A stretch of 64,000 bases of DNA. It comes from Choanephora cucurbitarum (lineage: Eukaryota > Mucoromycota > Mucoromycetes > Mucorales > Choanephoraceae). Both the position numbers and the translations under genes were made by a program. The notes beneath the pieces were generated by a model, which saw nothing but the letters and a program-made list of their open reading frames with translations, was not told where the DNA came from and ran no database searches. Every line of letters starts with the position of its first letter. The first letter of the stretch is position 1. Positions 11,279-22,466 of the stretch are shown here, in pieces. The stretch covers positions 95,175 through 159,174 of the forward strand of contig JAIWNI010000065.1 in assembly GCA_025331435.1 (NCBI GenBank), in the 5' to 3' direction.

Positions 11279-11805
11279 TTATTCAGCTAACAATTGTTCG
11301 GCACCTTTCATTGGGTATGCAAAAGAAGGTCTGTTGGCAGTAAAGAATTCCACAGTAGGAGGGAAAAGATTCATTCTAAAAACCGTGTCAAATCGTTAGT
11401 TTGAATCTTGCTATAATCTGAAAAACTAATTACTTACGGCGAGCCAGTATGGCCTTCGGGGGCATCTAGAATTGAGGTCCTGACAACATACAGATCTTCA
11501 TATGCCAATAAATAGTTGTAAATGTTTGTTCCGCAGTTACTGCAGAACCATTTGTCTTTTCCATTTCCACTGTTAGTACTTCCTGGAGGGAAGGTATACT
11601 TCTTCATGAAGTTTTGAGAATCATCAATCTTAACTTTGTCCTTAGGGTATAAAGCGCAAACTTGGTTGGCACCACCTGAAGATGTCTGGCATCCAGAGCA
11701 ATTACAGGTAACGGTTTTAGCAGGGAGACCACTAAGAGTTACCTTAACGGATTTACACAAACAGGAGCCATAAAAGGTAGAATCGCTTGGGTTTGAGGTA
11801 GCCAT
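11279..11805 (-). CDS. GFA/CENP-V family zinc protein (glutathione-dependent formaldehyde-activating-like)
   Basis: Two exons (11805-11438 and 11375-11279) give 154 residues. The protein shows the full Gfa/DUF636 zinc-binding pattern: GSCLCKSV at the N-terminus, CNCSGC in the centre and CSNCG before the last strand. In bacteria the founding member speeds formation of S-hydroxymethylglutathione, but most fungal paralogues have no proven reaction, so only the fold can be assigned. The exon 2 residues (NLFPPTVEFFTANRPSFAYP) give the usual C-terminal helix and a complete product. Short, cytosolic, with no signal peptide. Confidence 0.88.
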
Positions 11806-13513
11806 GTTACTAGAATTAACAGAAGGTATGAGTAAAGTCAGAAGAAAAAAGAAGATTTGCGTGTTTAAAAACCTTCTTCAAGCGCATAACTCTACCGAGT
11901 CTCCGATCCAAAAATCACAAACCTTAATCGGACTAACATAATATGGACCGTCATTTTCAATTGGACACTTTTCTGAAAGGATTGGTGAGCTTCGTGTATA
12001 CGTCAAACGAACAGGCTCTAATCATGGTATCATACATTGAATTCAGAAGAACAATCTCTCTTGTACTCATTAAAACTGTTTTAATCTGCTTTTTCTTCTT
12101 TTGCTCCCGAAGCAAGTAAAACATGTTGTATGACTTTAAGGAATAACATGGGTCGTTTACCGCCCATTAGTTCAAATTTAGTTCGTATGTTTTAATTGAA
12201 GACTGACATAAGTCATTCGCTTGTATCCTTCCAATGTATGCCTCGAACTCTCTTATTCTGGGCCTGAATAACAGCAGAAGTTTAAAATCATAAAAACTCA
12301 GATGTCTATGCTGCAATAGTCTTCTTTTATGCACTCCTTTTCAGATGAAGAGAATTAAGCTCTCGAATGCCTTGATACATTAAGCCAACATGCTATTGTT
12401 GCTTTGCCTTCTTTGTTTTCTAGATGATGCCACTCTACTTCGTTATTGTCATCCTGGTTTCAGCTTTTCCTCATAACAATTACAATACTCTGATTAGTCA
12501 TGCAATTAAACTTCAGAATGAAATCGATTAAGAGAAAAAACAAATGACGATTTAGCATAGATAGCAAAGTATTGCTTTCTTTTTTATTGAAGAAAGTATG
12601 ATGTAAAAGTCTTACTAATTGTGGCCATTCTAATTTCGTTACTCTTATGATAGAAAGTTCTTTATATGCTGTAAATCTACTAATATAGCTTTGACATAAT
12701 TCGAACACAGAATACTTCGAATTGCAAAAAAAAAAAATCACTTGCTAGTTTGAAAGTACAGAGATTGATATTGATGATATGTTCTAAGGTTTGCATAGGA
12801 GCCGCTTCATCTATTCCACTTGCAAATCGTCGCTATATACATGTTTTGATCGATAACGCTTATGGCAAGAAAAGACATCTGTACTTTGTGCATTTTGTCG
12901 AATAAATCAACGTATGTTTTGATGCTTGTCACTCTTCAATCACGCTACGATGAAGATGATGGAGGCCAAAAGCCCATTCCTGGTGCAATTTGAGTCCAGC
13001 TTTTGGGTGCACAAATGGTTGATTCGTTTTTTTTTCTCAAGCACTATATTTCAAGGTCTAATCATATATGCTCGAAAGAAAAAAAAAGTAGATCTAGAAC
13101 ATAAAGCATGTTTTTCTCATTATCAAGGCAGAGAGCGAGTACGTCAACACAAAGTCTACTTGAGTAGATCGCTTCTGCATAAATCTTTCTAGACAGTTTG
13201 TGACAAACGCATGCAAAGCTCACAGGTGTAACGTAAAAAGTTTACCCAAGTCAGTTGTTTTGGCTAAACCTTTTTTCTGTAGAAATATTTGCAATGTTAC
13301 AAACTCAAGTTGATCGTACTGCTTGGCTGGTTTCTGAGCAATCCTATACGGCTTCCTATTTATTAGTAGCATTCAAAAGCTGAATGTGTCAACCATATCA
13401 TCTTGTGCTAAACAGTGATATAAGGTGCGATAATTTTACAAGTTACACCCTACCATATTTCTTTTCTTTTCTTCTTTCATTTTTGGCTTTGATCTGCAAC
13501 ACACTCTTAAGAG
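11806..13513. other. Intergenic, no recognisable gene
   Basis: 1.7 kb of AT-rich sequence between divergently oriented genes. Several open frames of 80-90 codons occur on both strands but have no recognisable composition or splice-linked extension. I see no RNA gene. Confidence 0.5.
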
Positions 13514-14041
13514 ATGAACCGTTTGGGGTTTGGCGAGTTTCACCGGAAACACTTTGGCCCAGAACAACAGCAATACTGGCAGTCTATGCTTTTCCAGCAA
13601 GCACCTCACATGTACGATGAGTCTTATTATCCAAATTATGATCAGCAGGCATGGAATAAAGAAGAAGAAGATCAACCTGTAACAGAAGAACCTACTGAAG
13701 ATTACCCAGATCAGGCGCTTTCAAGAGAAGCTATTGAGATCCTTCAATTCTCCGAAGCCTACAGAAAGGAACGTGAGCGAGAACGCCTAGAGATAGAAAA
13801 GGAAGAGGCGAAGGGAATGGAAGGTTGGCAGTATGGTGAATCTAATGTGCTTGTGAGTGGAGGAATAGAGGCCCCTGCTACCAATTTGGTATTAACAAGA
13901 CCACGTCCTACTGAAGAATCAGAAATTAGAATGAAAGAAGACATGCTGAATTCTGCTTTTTTAGCAAGCTGTTCCAATCTCAATTCTACTGATCGAGATG
14001 ATAATATAGTATTATGGCCTGTTGTTCCGCTTAAACTTTAG
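13514..14041 (+). CDS. GEMIN8: GEMIN8-like component of the SMN complex
   Basis: 175-residue acidic, intronless protein. Three features line up in order with animal GEMIN8: an N-terminal QYWQSMLFQQ (animal RYWQHYHQAM), a central charged helix with SEAYRKERERER (animal TERHREERRRQ after an ELRQYF-type lead) and an exact-type C-terminal tail WPVVPLKL (animal WPVIPLKF). GEMIN8 bridges SMN and the GEMIN6/7 dimer in the complex that loads Sm proteins on snRNAs, in cytoplasm and Gems. Length is somewhat shorter than the roughly 240-residue animal protein. The assignment rests on motif order recalled from the family rather than a computed alignment. An upstream exon cannot be excluded. Confidence 0.75.
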   Translation: MNRLGFGEFHRKHFGPEQQQYWQSMLFQQAPHMYDESYYPNYDQQAWNKEEEDQPVTEEPTEDYPDQALSREAIEILQFSEAYRKERERERLEIEKEEAKGMEGWQYGESNVLVSGGIEAPATNLVLTRPRPTEESEIRMKEDMLNSAFLASCSNLNSTDRDDNIVLWPVVPLKL

Positions 14042-15351
14042 TTTCCCCAAAAATCAAAACTGAATACCAAAAGGCGGTTTCCTATCATGGTGGAAAAAAA
14101 AAAGCGAAGTAGCTCAATATTGCTAAATACTATCGAATTTCTGGTGCAACTAACAGAGTAAACATACATCCTCAAGAGATGTAAAGCACAATAAAATTAG
14201 AATGCCTATACCCTAAACTTTTGAAACATGTAGATGTATCTAGTATGGTTTTTACCTATACAATTTCAAAGACTCTTTAAACTGTATTGTTTCAATATTA
14301 TTGCTATTGGATAGATCAGTTTTTATTGACGACAAGCATTTATCTCATTGTCATTTTAAGGTGGTCAAATCAACGCTTGACAAGCGAGAAACAAGAACAA
14401 GCAAAAGAGATGATGGGTCTTTAAGTATCCTCCTATGAGAGGATGAAGGAAGAAGCTTATCAGGAACTTGATCGGAATGACAAAAGAAATGCGAAAGATG
14501 TTCTCGTGCGTCTTCTTGTGGTATTGGCACGACTAAATAGGACATTGATGGCTACATAAGGAATGCAATTCAAGGCTCAGGCAGGATCTATAAGAAATAT
14601 CATCAAAACCAAGGCCAACCCAAAAATCTCCCTATTGTTCATGGTTTTGCCTCAAGCTCTACTTGTGTATACGGGAATGTTATTAGTGAAAGAAGATCGA
14701 TACTCGATATTCCCTGGGAATTTTTTTAATAAAGACATAAAAACAAAGAATATATCGAATTTTGCGACTTTCGGTACAGCGTCTCTTCCATCATTGAGCA
14801 AAAACGTATAAAAAAGATAGAGTATGGGTGAACTCTTGACCCTTAGTACTGCTGGATTTCATACTTCTTAACTCTGCAACAACTATCTTTATTAAAACCT
14901 TCTGTTTAAATCCATCTGACATCAATTTGCAACACTTATCGTTCAAGCAATCATAGCTGTCAACCTACTCTATGCGACAATAGCAGCAATTAGCGTAAGA
15001 GTTTCGAGGTAAGTGGCTTTTATTACTTTTCGATCATGTCAACTCAATTTCTTTTCATGCGGCCTTATTTTTGTGTCATCTCCTTTATTGTACATCACCA
15101 TCTACTTTTTTTTTTCTGCTAAATTAATTTTTTTCTACAAATTTGGTAAAAATCGTCTCAAATACAAGTCCATAAATAATATTTCATAAATTTAACGTAC
15201 TTTCTCCTTTTTTTTTCTTCTTTTTCTTTTTTCTTTCGATTTTCTCAACTTGTACTTAGGCTACTTTTTATAGGTTTTTGTGTACATAGATTACATTTGC
15301 GTATACATATACAAAGAAAGAGAGAATCATTTGTGTGTACATATAAATTAG
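14042..15351. other. Intergenic, no recognisable gene
   Basis: 1.3 kb. An 82-codon open frame at 14563-14811 is not recognisable. The 3' part (about 15090-15250) is strongly pyrimidine-rich and is probably promoter/leader of the transporter gene. Confidence 0.45.
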
Positions 15352-18300
15352 ATGGTAAATAAGCTAAGTTTATTTCCACCATCTTATTCAGTGGATCAAT
15401 TCACTTGGTCTTCACCTTTTGTCATTGGTCCAAGCATTTTACTTGGTGTTTTTTTCCTCGTCGGCATCCCCCGTTACCTTCACAACCGTCATTCTAGCAA
15501 TGGTTCATCTATCATTAACAGACGCCTGACAGCTTTCTCGAAATTCCTGGTCTTCTTGTGCTTTGTAGTAGTATTCACATTGATTGCTGATGCAACTGTC
15601 ATTGTCACAAGAGCTATTCTCGAACAATACTGGACATCATCTGTATTGGCTTTCTATATCGGTATTTCATGGCTGGCATGGGCATTGAGTTTATTTGCTC
15701 TTGCTGATGAAACTCAACAATTTGGAAAATGGTATTGGACTCAGTACCTATTTTGGATCTTGGCTGTTGTCAGTGATACCTTAGTAGGTTGGTTATGGAC
15801 CATGGCTATTCTTAAGCCGGAGCCAAGTAAGTTGGTTTTTTCTTTTAGTACGTTCTCTCTTTTTTTCTTTCTTTCTGAGAATGGATATACTACATTTGCA
15901 AAGAAAAAGAAAATGATGAAAAAAGCATTTGTTTTCTATCAAGAAAAAGAGAGAAAGAGATGAACAGTTGGAAAGTGTAAGGGAAAGTAACGGCTAAGGG
16001 GGTCTAACAAAATTTTTCTGCGTAGATACAGAATTGACAATATACGATCATTTCCTATTGGGCATATTCGTAATCCGATATATAGTGGAAGTCATCATCG
16101 TACTTTTGTCAATTGCTCATTTATTCAGTACCAATCACAACACTATTCAAGAAGCTTCCGAAACTTCGCCTCTTTTGACCTCAACTCAGAATAGACAATA
16201 TGGCGTAGTTGAAGTCGAAGCAATCGACACATCCGAAAAAGAACTTAGTCCCTTCAATGGATTTGTTGAAAAAATGCGAAAGTTGTTGCCATTCATTTGG
16301 CCTCACCGAAATCTTAAGTTGCAACTATACGTTGTACTATGTTTTGTTATTATGATCCTTGGATTTGCTGTCAACTTGCTTGCACCACGTCAAATTGGTC
16401 AAATTGTAGATAATCTGAAAGAAGGACAATTTCCTTGGATTCCTGTCCTATTCTATATAGGTCTTAAATTCCTTCAAGGAGGTGTAAGTCTCATTTTTTG
16501 TTTGACATTTTTTTTGAAAACGATTTTCTAACCTTTTTTTTTTTTAATTTAGTCGGGCCTTCTTCAAGCCATCCAAAATTGGCTTTGGATCCCTATTGGG
16601 CAGTTCACTACCAGAGAAATCTCATTGAAGACATTTAGTCATTTACATAGTTTGTCTTTAGGATTCCATATCAGCCGTAAGACAGGTGAAGTATTACGGG
16701 TGATGGACCGAGGTACCAGCTCAGTTGTTAGCTTGTTGAACCAAATCTTGTTCCAAATCTTCCCTGTCTGGGCCAACATCATTTTGATTTCATTTTTCAC
16801 AACTTACATGTATGCTCCTTCATTCGGTTTGATCGTCTTCTTGACTATGATCATGTACATGTATGTGACAGTGGCTGTGACTGAATGGCGAACCAAGTAC
16901 CGTAGACGTATGATTGAACTGGACAACTATGCTCGTACCAAGGCTGTCGATTCTTTACTGAATTTTGAAACAGTAAAGTACTATAATGCAGAAAGCTTCG
17001 AGATCAACCGATACAAGGATGCTATTTTAGAATATCAAGAAGCTGATTGGAAGAGTTCGGTCTCCTTGAACGTATTGAACTTGGCACAAAATGCCATCAT
17101 CACCGGTGGTCTCTTGAGTGGTTGCTTGTTGTTTGCTTATGAAGTCTCAAGCGGTGAATTGAGTGCTGGTGATTTTGTAGCGTTTAACATGTATATGATG
17201 CAATTGTATACACCTGTAAGATAGAATTAAGTTATTGTTGTTTGTTACACTTGCTTGGTATTCAATTTTTTGCATAGTTACACTGGTTCGGTACTTACTA
17301 TCGAATGATCCAATCAAACTTTATCGATATGGAAAAAATGTTAGAGTTATTAGATGAAGTTCAGACTGTTCAAGATGCACCTGATGCAGGAGAGTTGATG
17401 GTTTCACAAGGACATGTTGTGTTTGGTAAATGCTATGATAGACTGTATTATGCATGTTTACTGAATTTGATTTGATAGACAATGTTACATTTTCCTATGA
17501 CGGACGTCAAACTGCCTTGGACGGTGTTTCATTTACTATTCCAAAAGGTGCTACTGTAGCTCTTGTTGGTCCTTCCGGTGGCGGTAAATCTACTATTCTC
17601 CGCTTGCTCTTCCGATTTTATGATCCTAATGCCGGTCGCATCTATATTGACGGGCAAGACATTTCTCAAGTAACCCAGTTGTCTCTCAGAAAGAACATCG
17701 GTGTCGTACCTCAAGATACAGTTTTGTTCAACGATACTATCTATTACAACATTCAATATGGTGATGTCAATGCAGATGAGACTCAAATCAAGCGCGCAGC
17801 TAAAGCAGCTCAAATTCACGATAAGATTGAAACTTTCCCTGATGGTATGCATTCTCTTTTTTTTTATTGTGTCTATATTCCATCATGGCATTGAATCATT
17901 TGTATAGGTTATGAAACTAAAGTAGGTGAGCGCGGTCTTCGTTTAAGTGGCGGTGAAAAAGTAAGTTGAGTTACTGTATATGCTAAGGTACTTTTATTCA
18001 TCTTTCTTGTATATCTCCAGCAACGTGTTGCTATTGCCAGAACTATTCTCAAGAACCCACCTATCATTTTGTTAGATGAAGCAACTAGTGCACTTGATAC
18101 GTAAGTTTTAATTTATCTAGATGATTTATAACTTATGTGTTTCGTTTTTTTAGTACTACCGAAAGACATATTCAACAAGCTTTATCAGACATGACTAAAG
18201 ATCGTACTACGCTTGTTGTTGCCCATCGCCTCTCTACTATTGTAAGTGCTGACTTAATTTTAGTGTAAGTGATGAACAACCTATTGTTAATAGACATATT

Positions 18301-18835
18301 GGTTAACCCTTAAAATAGTATCAAGGACGGTAAAGTGGTGGAATCTGGAAGTCATGAGGAATTGATTAAATTGGGGATCCAAAATGAAGAAGGTAAACCT
18401 TATTTTTTTCTAAAGAAAGCTATCAAGACAATAACAATTATATGATGGCTAGGCGGCATTTATTATGAAATGTGGCAGAAGCAGTTACACGATGAAAGCG
18501 ATACATTGAATGATAGTCAAAGCAGTTCTTCATCTAGTAAAAGAGAACCAAGTCCTGCCCATCCACCTAGAAGAGTTGAATCTCAAATTGTCGAACTTGT
18601 TGATACAATAGAAAAGAAGGTGATCAAAACTACTCCAGCTGAAGTAGAAACAATAGAATTAGACGCTGAAGAGGAAGATATGCCATCAAACAACACTCAA
18701 GAACAAACATCAGATCAGCAGAGTCAGACTGAAGAGCAAGCTGTTGTAGATACCGAAAGCAATGCTGATACAGCCTCCTCAAGCAATAATGCTAACAAAA
18801 AGAAAAAGAAGAGAAAGAACAAGAATAGAAAGTAA
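15352..18835 (+). CDS. HMT1: HMT1-type ABC half-transporter (ABCB6/ATM-like)
   Basis: Ten exons: 15352-15826, 16026-16483, 16553-17215, 17278-17425, 17479-17844, 17908-17960, 18021-18100, 18154-18264, 18319-18392 and 18453-18835, giving 936 residues. An N-terminal multi-helix domain (about residues 20-200) is typical of Hmt1/ABCB6, followed by a six-helix ABC transmembrane domain and one ATPase domain. Nucleotide-binding motifs are complete: Walker [11 protein letters not shown]-loop VPQDTVLF, signature LSGGEKQRVAIAR, Walker [13 protein letters not shown] and H-loop VAHRLSTI. In S. pombe Hmt1 acts at the vacuole in phytochelatin/glutathione-linked cadmium tolerance. The C-terminus adds an unusual acidic Ser/Glu-rich stretch ending in a lysine cluster ([13 protein letters not shown]). 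Substrate is inferred from the family. Confidence 0.93.
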
Positions 18836-18933
18836 ATAAATTAAAACTCCTTTCTTCTGTGTTACTCTTATTTGTTCTTTTAAAGTTCTCTACAGAGAGA
18901 GTTGAAACATGTTTATATGATACACTAAGTTAA

Positions 18934-19641
18934 TCAAGCAGCTTGGTTTACTATAATTTCAGAGATAGCTTCTAAAGCCTATCAAAACATGAAGTTAATA
19001 TCAAAAGCAACAGTCACATTCCAGTAAAGATATTTACCATTTTGATATGTGCTCGAATCTTATCTGCTTCTTTTGAGTGCTTGTCAGCAAGACTGATATA
19101 AGAAAGGAGGATTAGATGGTGATGACAAAAGGCGCATGCATTGTATTATACCTTTGCAATTGCTTTTCTTTCTTGGCTATAAAAGCCTTGGCTTCATCTA
19201 AAGTAAACTGTACATGAAAACCAAAACCAACATTGACATAAATATACTGAGTATCCGGTCTAACAATATCAAGATGTTAGTTACAAACATACAGTTTTGC
19301 CTTGTTGCTTTTTGTCTTTACTATGTTTACCTACACATGAGCCTGCACATAAAACTGAGATCCTAAATCAACCATCGTCTTGAGTTCCTTTAGGTTGTTT
19401 TCTTGAATGGTCTCTATTTGTGTATTAAGCTTCTGACTACAAGTGGAAGACACTAACGGTGAGACGAAAGGTGGAAGCACATATGAAAGAAAAAGTCGTT
19501 CTCTTACTATTCTGCCATGGAATTGAAAATAGCATCGCGCTCGTCTAGTTCCTTCTTTAGTGAAGGTTTTAGCTTGTGTGTAATGAACTCGTCGTATTTT
19601 TTCAGCAAAGCACCAAGATCTTTCTTTACAGGATCTTCCAT
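18934..19641 (-). CDS. UXT: UXT-like alpha-prefoldin
   Basis: Five exons (19641-19508, 19436-19335, 19259-19152, 19092-19038 and 18978-18934) give 147 residues, close to animal UXT (157). The pattern matches UXT along its length: YDEFITHKLKPSLKKELDER (animal [20 protein letters not shown]), then MVDLGSQFYVQAHV (animal QVDLGCNFFVDTVV), VPDTQYIYVNVGFGF and a final KIRAHIKM. It is a coiled-coil/beta-hairpin prefoldin of the URI1-R2TP/prefoldin-like complex that helps assemble RNA polymerases and PIKKs. The stop lies 98 bp from the convergent transporter stop. It is short and easily missed because no exon is longer than 45 codons. Confidence 0.85.
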
Positions 19642-20241
19642 AGTATCTATCAAGAAAAAAAAAAGAGGAAGTAGGAAAACTTTTCGAAAAATCAGACAGA
19701 AAGAAGTTTAAGCTGAGTTCAATATTTAACAGGTTTTGACAGCTCAAAAAGTACATAAAGAAGCTTTCTTTTGCATTTTCTACAGTATACATAGAGAACA
19801 ATAACTGATTAATTATACAATGCGTTAGAGCCTAACAATATGAAGAGAAAGAGAGAATTAAAAGGTTGAAATTATGAACGAATGACCAAGGTAAAGCAAA
19901 TAAGTGTGTTGCAATTCAATGCACTATACATACACAACCTGCTAAGTTCGAATGTTGAGGATAGATCTATTTGCTCTTTCAAGCCTAAAGTATCAGGTAA
20001 CAATGCTAGACTCATAGCCATAAACTAAGTCATGTTTGGCTGCTCCTGTCTGCTTCTCTTTTTCATGTATGGTGTACGTATGCTTCAAAAGAAAAAAAAG
20101 TGAGTTTTCGGAGTGATAATTTGCTTTTCTTTAAAAAAATACCAAACAATGGAAGAGAACAAGTGGGAGACATACAGTGAAGGTAAAGAAGAACAAACAA
20201 AGAGATAGCAAGGAAGTAGAATAACGCTACAGTGAACAGAA
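19642..20241. other. Divergent intergenic region
   Basis: 600 bp between the UXT and COPS9-like starts, likely holding both promoters. No gene or RNA is recognised. Confidence 0.45.
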
Positions 20242-20638
20242 ATGGAAGACGATGATCTCGCCATGGATGTAGAAGAGATGGAAGATGAAGATGAAGATAT
20301 GACACGTAATAGCACAACAGGAAGTCAACCTGGCAGTAGGCAGTCTTATCTTGAAGAGTTCTCTTCTAAAGCGTCTGGAGCCTTCAAGGGAGGTTCAGTG
20401 GCTCCTATGCAAAAACAACCAATAGACTATCGCTCCAGTGTGTCTTCACCTATGCATAGCTTTAGCGATATGAGCGATGAAAAGAATGAGACAGATGATC
20501 TCTTAACACAGATGCTTTCCAAAATGGCACACACCAAGTTTTTTAGAGGTAAATGGAGATGGGATTTGAATATCGCGATCTAACTTTTAAGCACATGCAG
20601 ACTTTGAAGATGACTTTGATGAAGAGGATTTAACATAA
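20242..20638 (+). CDS. COPS9: COPS9/CSNAP-like acidic protein
   Basis: Two exons (20242-20548 and 20601-20638) give 114 residues. The splice places a 12-residue acidic tail after HTKFF, so the C-terminus reads FFRDFEDDFDEEDLT. This matches the diagnostic end of animal COPS9/CSNAP (FFNDFEDLFDDDD), the smallest subunit of the COP9 signalosome, which removes NEDD8 from cullins. The F/D-rich tail of CSNAP docks on the CSN core. The N-terminal 80 residues are acidic and Ser/Gly-rich and are longer than in animals (57 residues in total), so this half is lineage-specific. The stop is 41 bp from the convergent glycyl-tRNA synthetase stop. Confidence 0.7.
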
Positions 20639-20679
20639 AAACCATATTTACAATGATCAGCTTTATTTCCTTATTGTTA

Positions 20680-22338
20680 TTATTCCTCGTCTTTGTCTAT
20701 TAACTGATCTCCAATAAATGTCTGTACTTGCTTCCAAGGCACTCTATGTTGTTCGCCTGAGTCTCTTTCACGAATGGTGACTGTATCGTCTTCTAGACTT
20801 TGATAATCCACTGTCACACACCAAGGTGTACCAATCTCATCATGACGATAATAGCGTTTACCAATCTTGAGTTTTTGAGATTCAACGACAGTGTACCAAC
20901 CTTTACGACGCAATGATCGAGCTACCTTTTGCACTAATGGATCGAACTCCTGCTTACCTGTCAATGGCATGACTGCACATTTGATAGGAGCCAGGCGAGG
21001 ATCGAGTCGAAGCACATTGCGAGGTGGTTTTCCTTTACCTTCATCTTGCACTTGATGAAATGCATCGCATAAATAGGCCAACATGGCACGGTTGAGACCA
21101 CATGAACTCTCTACTACGTGTGGCACATAGCGTTTCTCAGCTGGAGTGGGTGCGTTCTCATCCTCCACTTGGAAATTAGCACCAGTGTTGCTGATATGTT
21201 GTGTCAAATCGTAGTTGCCACGATGAGCCACACCTTCTACTTCGCCCCAACCCCAAGGATAATTGTATTCAACATCAGTACAGCCAGTAGCATAATGAGC
21301 CATCTCATCTTGAGCATGATCGCGTTGTCTGAAGTTTTCGGGATGACAGGCATGCTCTAACCACCAATTGAATCGTTCTTTGCGCCAATACTCAAAGTAA
21401 CGTTTTGATTCCCAAGGTGCAACAAAATATTCTAGTTCCATCTGCTCAAATTCAGGTGTTCTGAAGATCCCGTGCTCCAAACGAATCTCATTTCGGAACG
21501 ACTTGCCTACTTGAGCAATGCCAAAAGGTGGTTTTGTCTTCATAGTACGTACCACTTGCTCAAAATTGACAAAGACGCCTTGAGCTGTCTCAGGTCGAAG
21601 ATAAACTGTACTTGGACGAAGAACATCATCCACAGCTGATCGTATCATGTTTGTGGATCTATTCTTTTCTTGTTCCTTTAATGTTGTCTGAATCACTCGA
21701 TCAATTGGATCAATAGGATCTAAGAAAGTCTTGAACATCAGATTAAACGGTCTGCTGGCTGTCAAGAAAGGAGAGTTTGAATTAGGCTCTACATAGCCAT
21801 GATAGTCAATCTCTAACGCAGGTTGTTCAGCTGTTTTCATCTCAAATCGAATACGACCTTGCTGATCGCCTTGTGTAACCTGTGTTGTATAGAGATAAAT
21901 GTGTTTTCCTTCCACTGTCATTCTGACATTAGGTGCAAATTGTTCCTCTAGCGCCTTTTGCCATAAACGAGCTGTGTCCTTGTCGGGTGCTGTGATAGGA
22001 ATGCGTCCATGTTTATCAAGTGTAAGAGCAGGTGCTTTGTCAGGTCGGAAACGTTCTTTAGTCAAAGTACAGTCAACAAGGAGATCAGTGAACTCGTCCA
22101 CATGTCCTGATGCCTTTAGTACTGGGTGAGGTGTAATAATGCTTGTGTCTATGCCAACCACGTCGTCACGGTAATAGACATGGCGACGCCACCATGAGTT
22201 GAGAATATTCTTTTTTAACTCCACACCAAGTGGTCCATAATCATAAGCACCACGCAGACCACCATAAATCTCGGCTGATTGATATAAGAATCCACGTCGA
22301 CGACACAGATCGAGCAATGTACGAAACTGTTGTGCCAT
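20680..22338 (-). CDS. Glycyl-tRNA synthetase, bacterial alpha2-type
   Basis: Intronless 552-residue class II synthetase charging tRNA-Gly. The N-terminus has FLYQSAEIYGGLRGAYDYGP and LVDC after the GHVDEFTD motif, as in the homodimeric bacterial GlyRS (about 460-510 residues). Fungal GRS1 usually reads FFY..FEIYGGVAGLYDYGP and has about 660 residues. Motif 2 is present as SFRNEIRLEHGIFRTPEFEQME and motif 3 as VVESSCGLNRAMLAYL. The anticodon-binding domain follows (IKCAVMPL onwards). No obvious mitochondrial presequence precedes MAQQFRTLLDLC. It could be a transferred bacterial gene or an early-fungal lineage of the enzyme. Whether a second, canonical GRS1 exists elsewhere cannot be seen here. 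Confidence 0.9.
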   Translation of the reverse strand: MAQQFRTLLDLCRRRGFLYQSAEIYGGLRGAYDYGPLGVELKKNILNSWWRRHVYYRDDVVGIDTSIITPHPVLKASGHVDEFTDLLVDCTLTKERFRPDKAPALTLDKHGRIPITAPDKDTARLWQKALEEQFAPNVRMTVEGKHIYLYTTQVTQGDQQGRIRFEMKTAEQPALEIDYHGYVEPNSNSPFLTASRPFNLMFKTFLDPIDPIDRVIQTTLKEQEKNRSTNMIRSAVDDVLRPSTVYLRPETAQGVFVNFEQVVRTMKTKPPFGIAQVGKSFRNEIRLEHGIFRTPEFEQMELEYFVAPWESKRYFEYWRKERFNWWLEHACHPENFRQRDHAQDEMAHYATGCTDVEYNYPWGWGEVEGVAHRGNYDLTQHISNTGANFQVEDENAPTPAEKRYVPHVVESSCGLNRAMLAYLCDAFHQVQDEGKGKPPRNVLRLDPRLAPIKCAVMPLTGKQEFDPLVQKVARSLRRKGWYTVVESQKLKIGKRYYRHDEIGTPWCVTVDYQSLEDDTVTIRERDSGEQHRVPWKQVQTFIGDQLIDKDEE

Positions 22339-22422
22339 TAGATCTATAGTGTCGATAGAAAAAACAAAGGAAAAGAAAATTATAAAATAAAATCGAATTT
22401 GACCCTGGAAAATGACAGCTAC

Positions 22423-22456
22423 TCTCTCTCTCTCTTTTTCTCTCTACTTTTTTTTT
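22423..22456. repeat. CT-rich microsatellite in the GlyRS/SOM1 shared promoter
   Basis: A run of TC dinucleotides followed by T-rich sequence occupies the 128-bp space between two divergent starts (22338 and 22467). Both genes must draw their promoters from this short region. CT tracts like this are common in fungal leaders. Confidence 0.6.
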
Positions 22457-22466
22457 TGGAAACACC

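Noticed and set aside
12926..13192. 88-codon open frame between the GFA and GEMIN8 genes
   Set aside because: AT-driven frame rich in F, K and S with no recognisable motif.
14563..14811. 82-codon open frame upstream of the transporter
   Set aside because: Composition looks random and no family is recognised.
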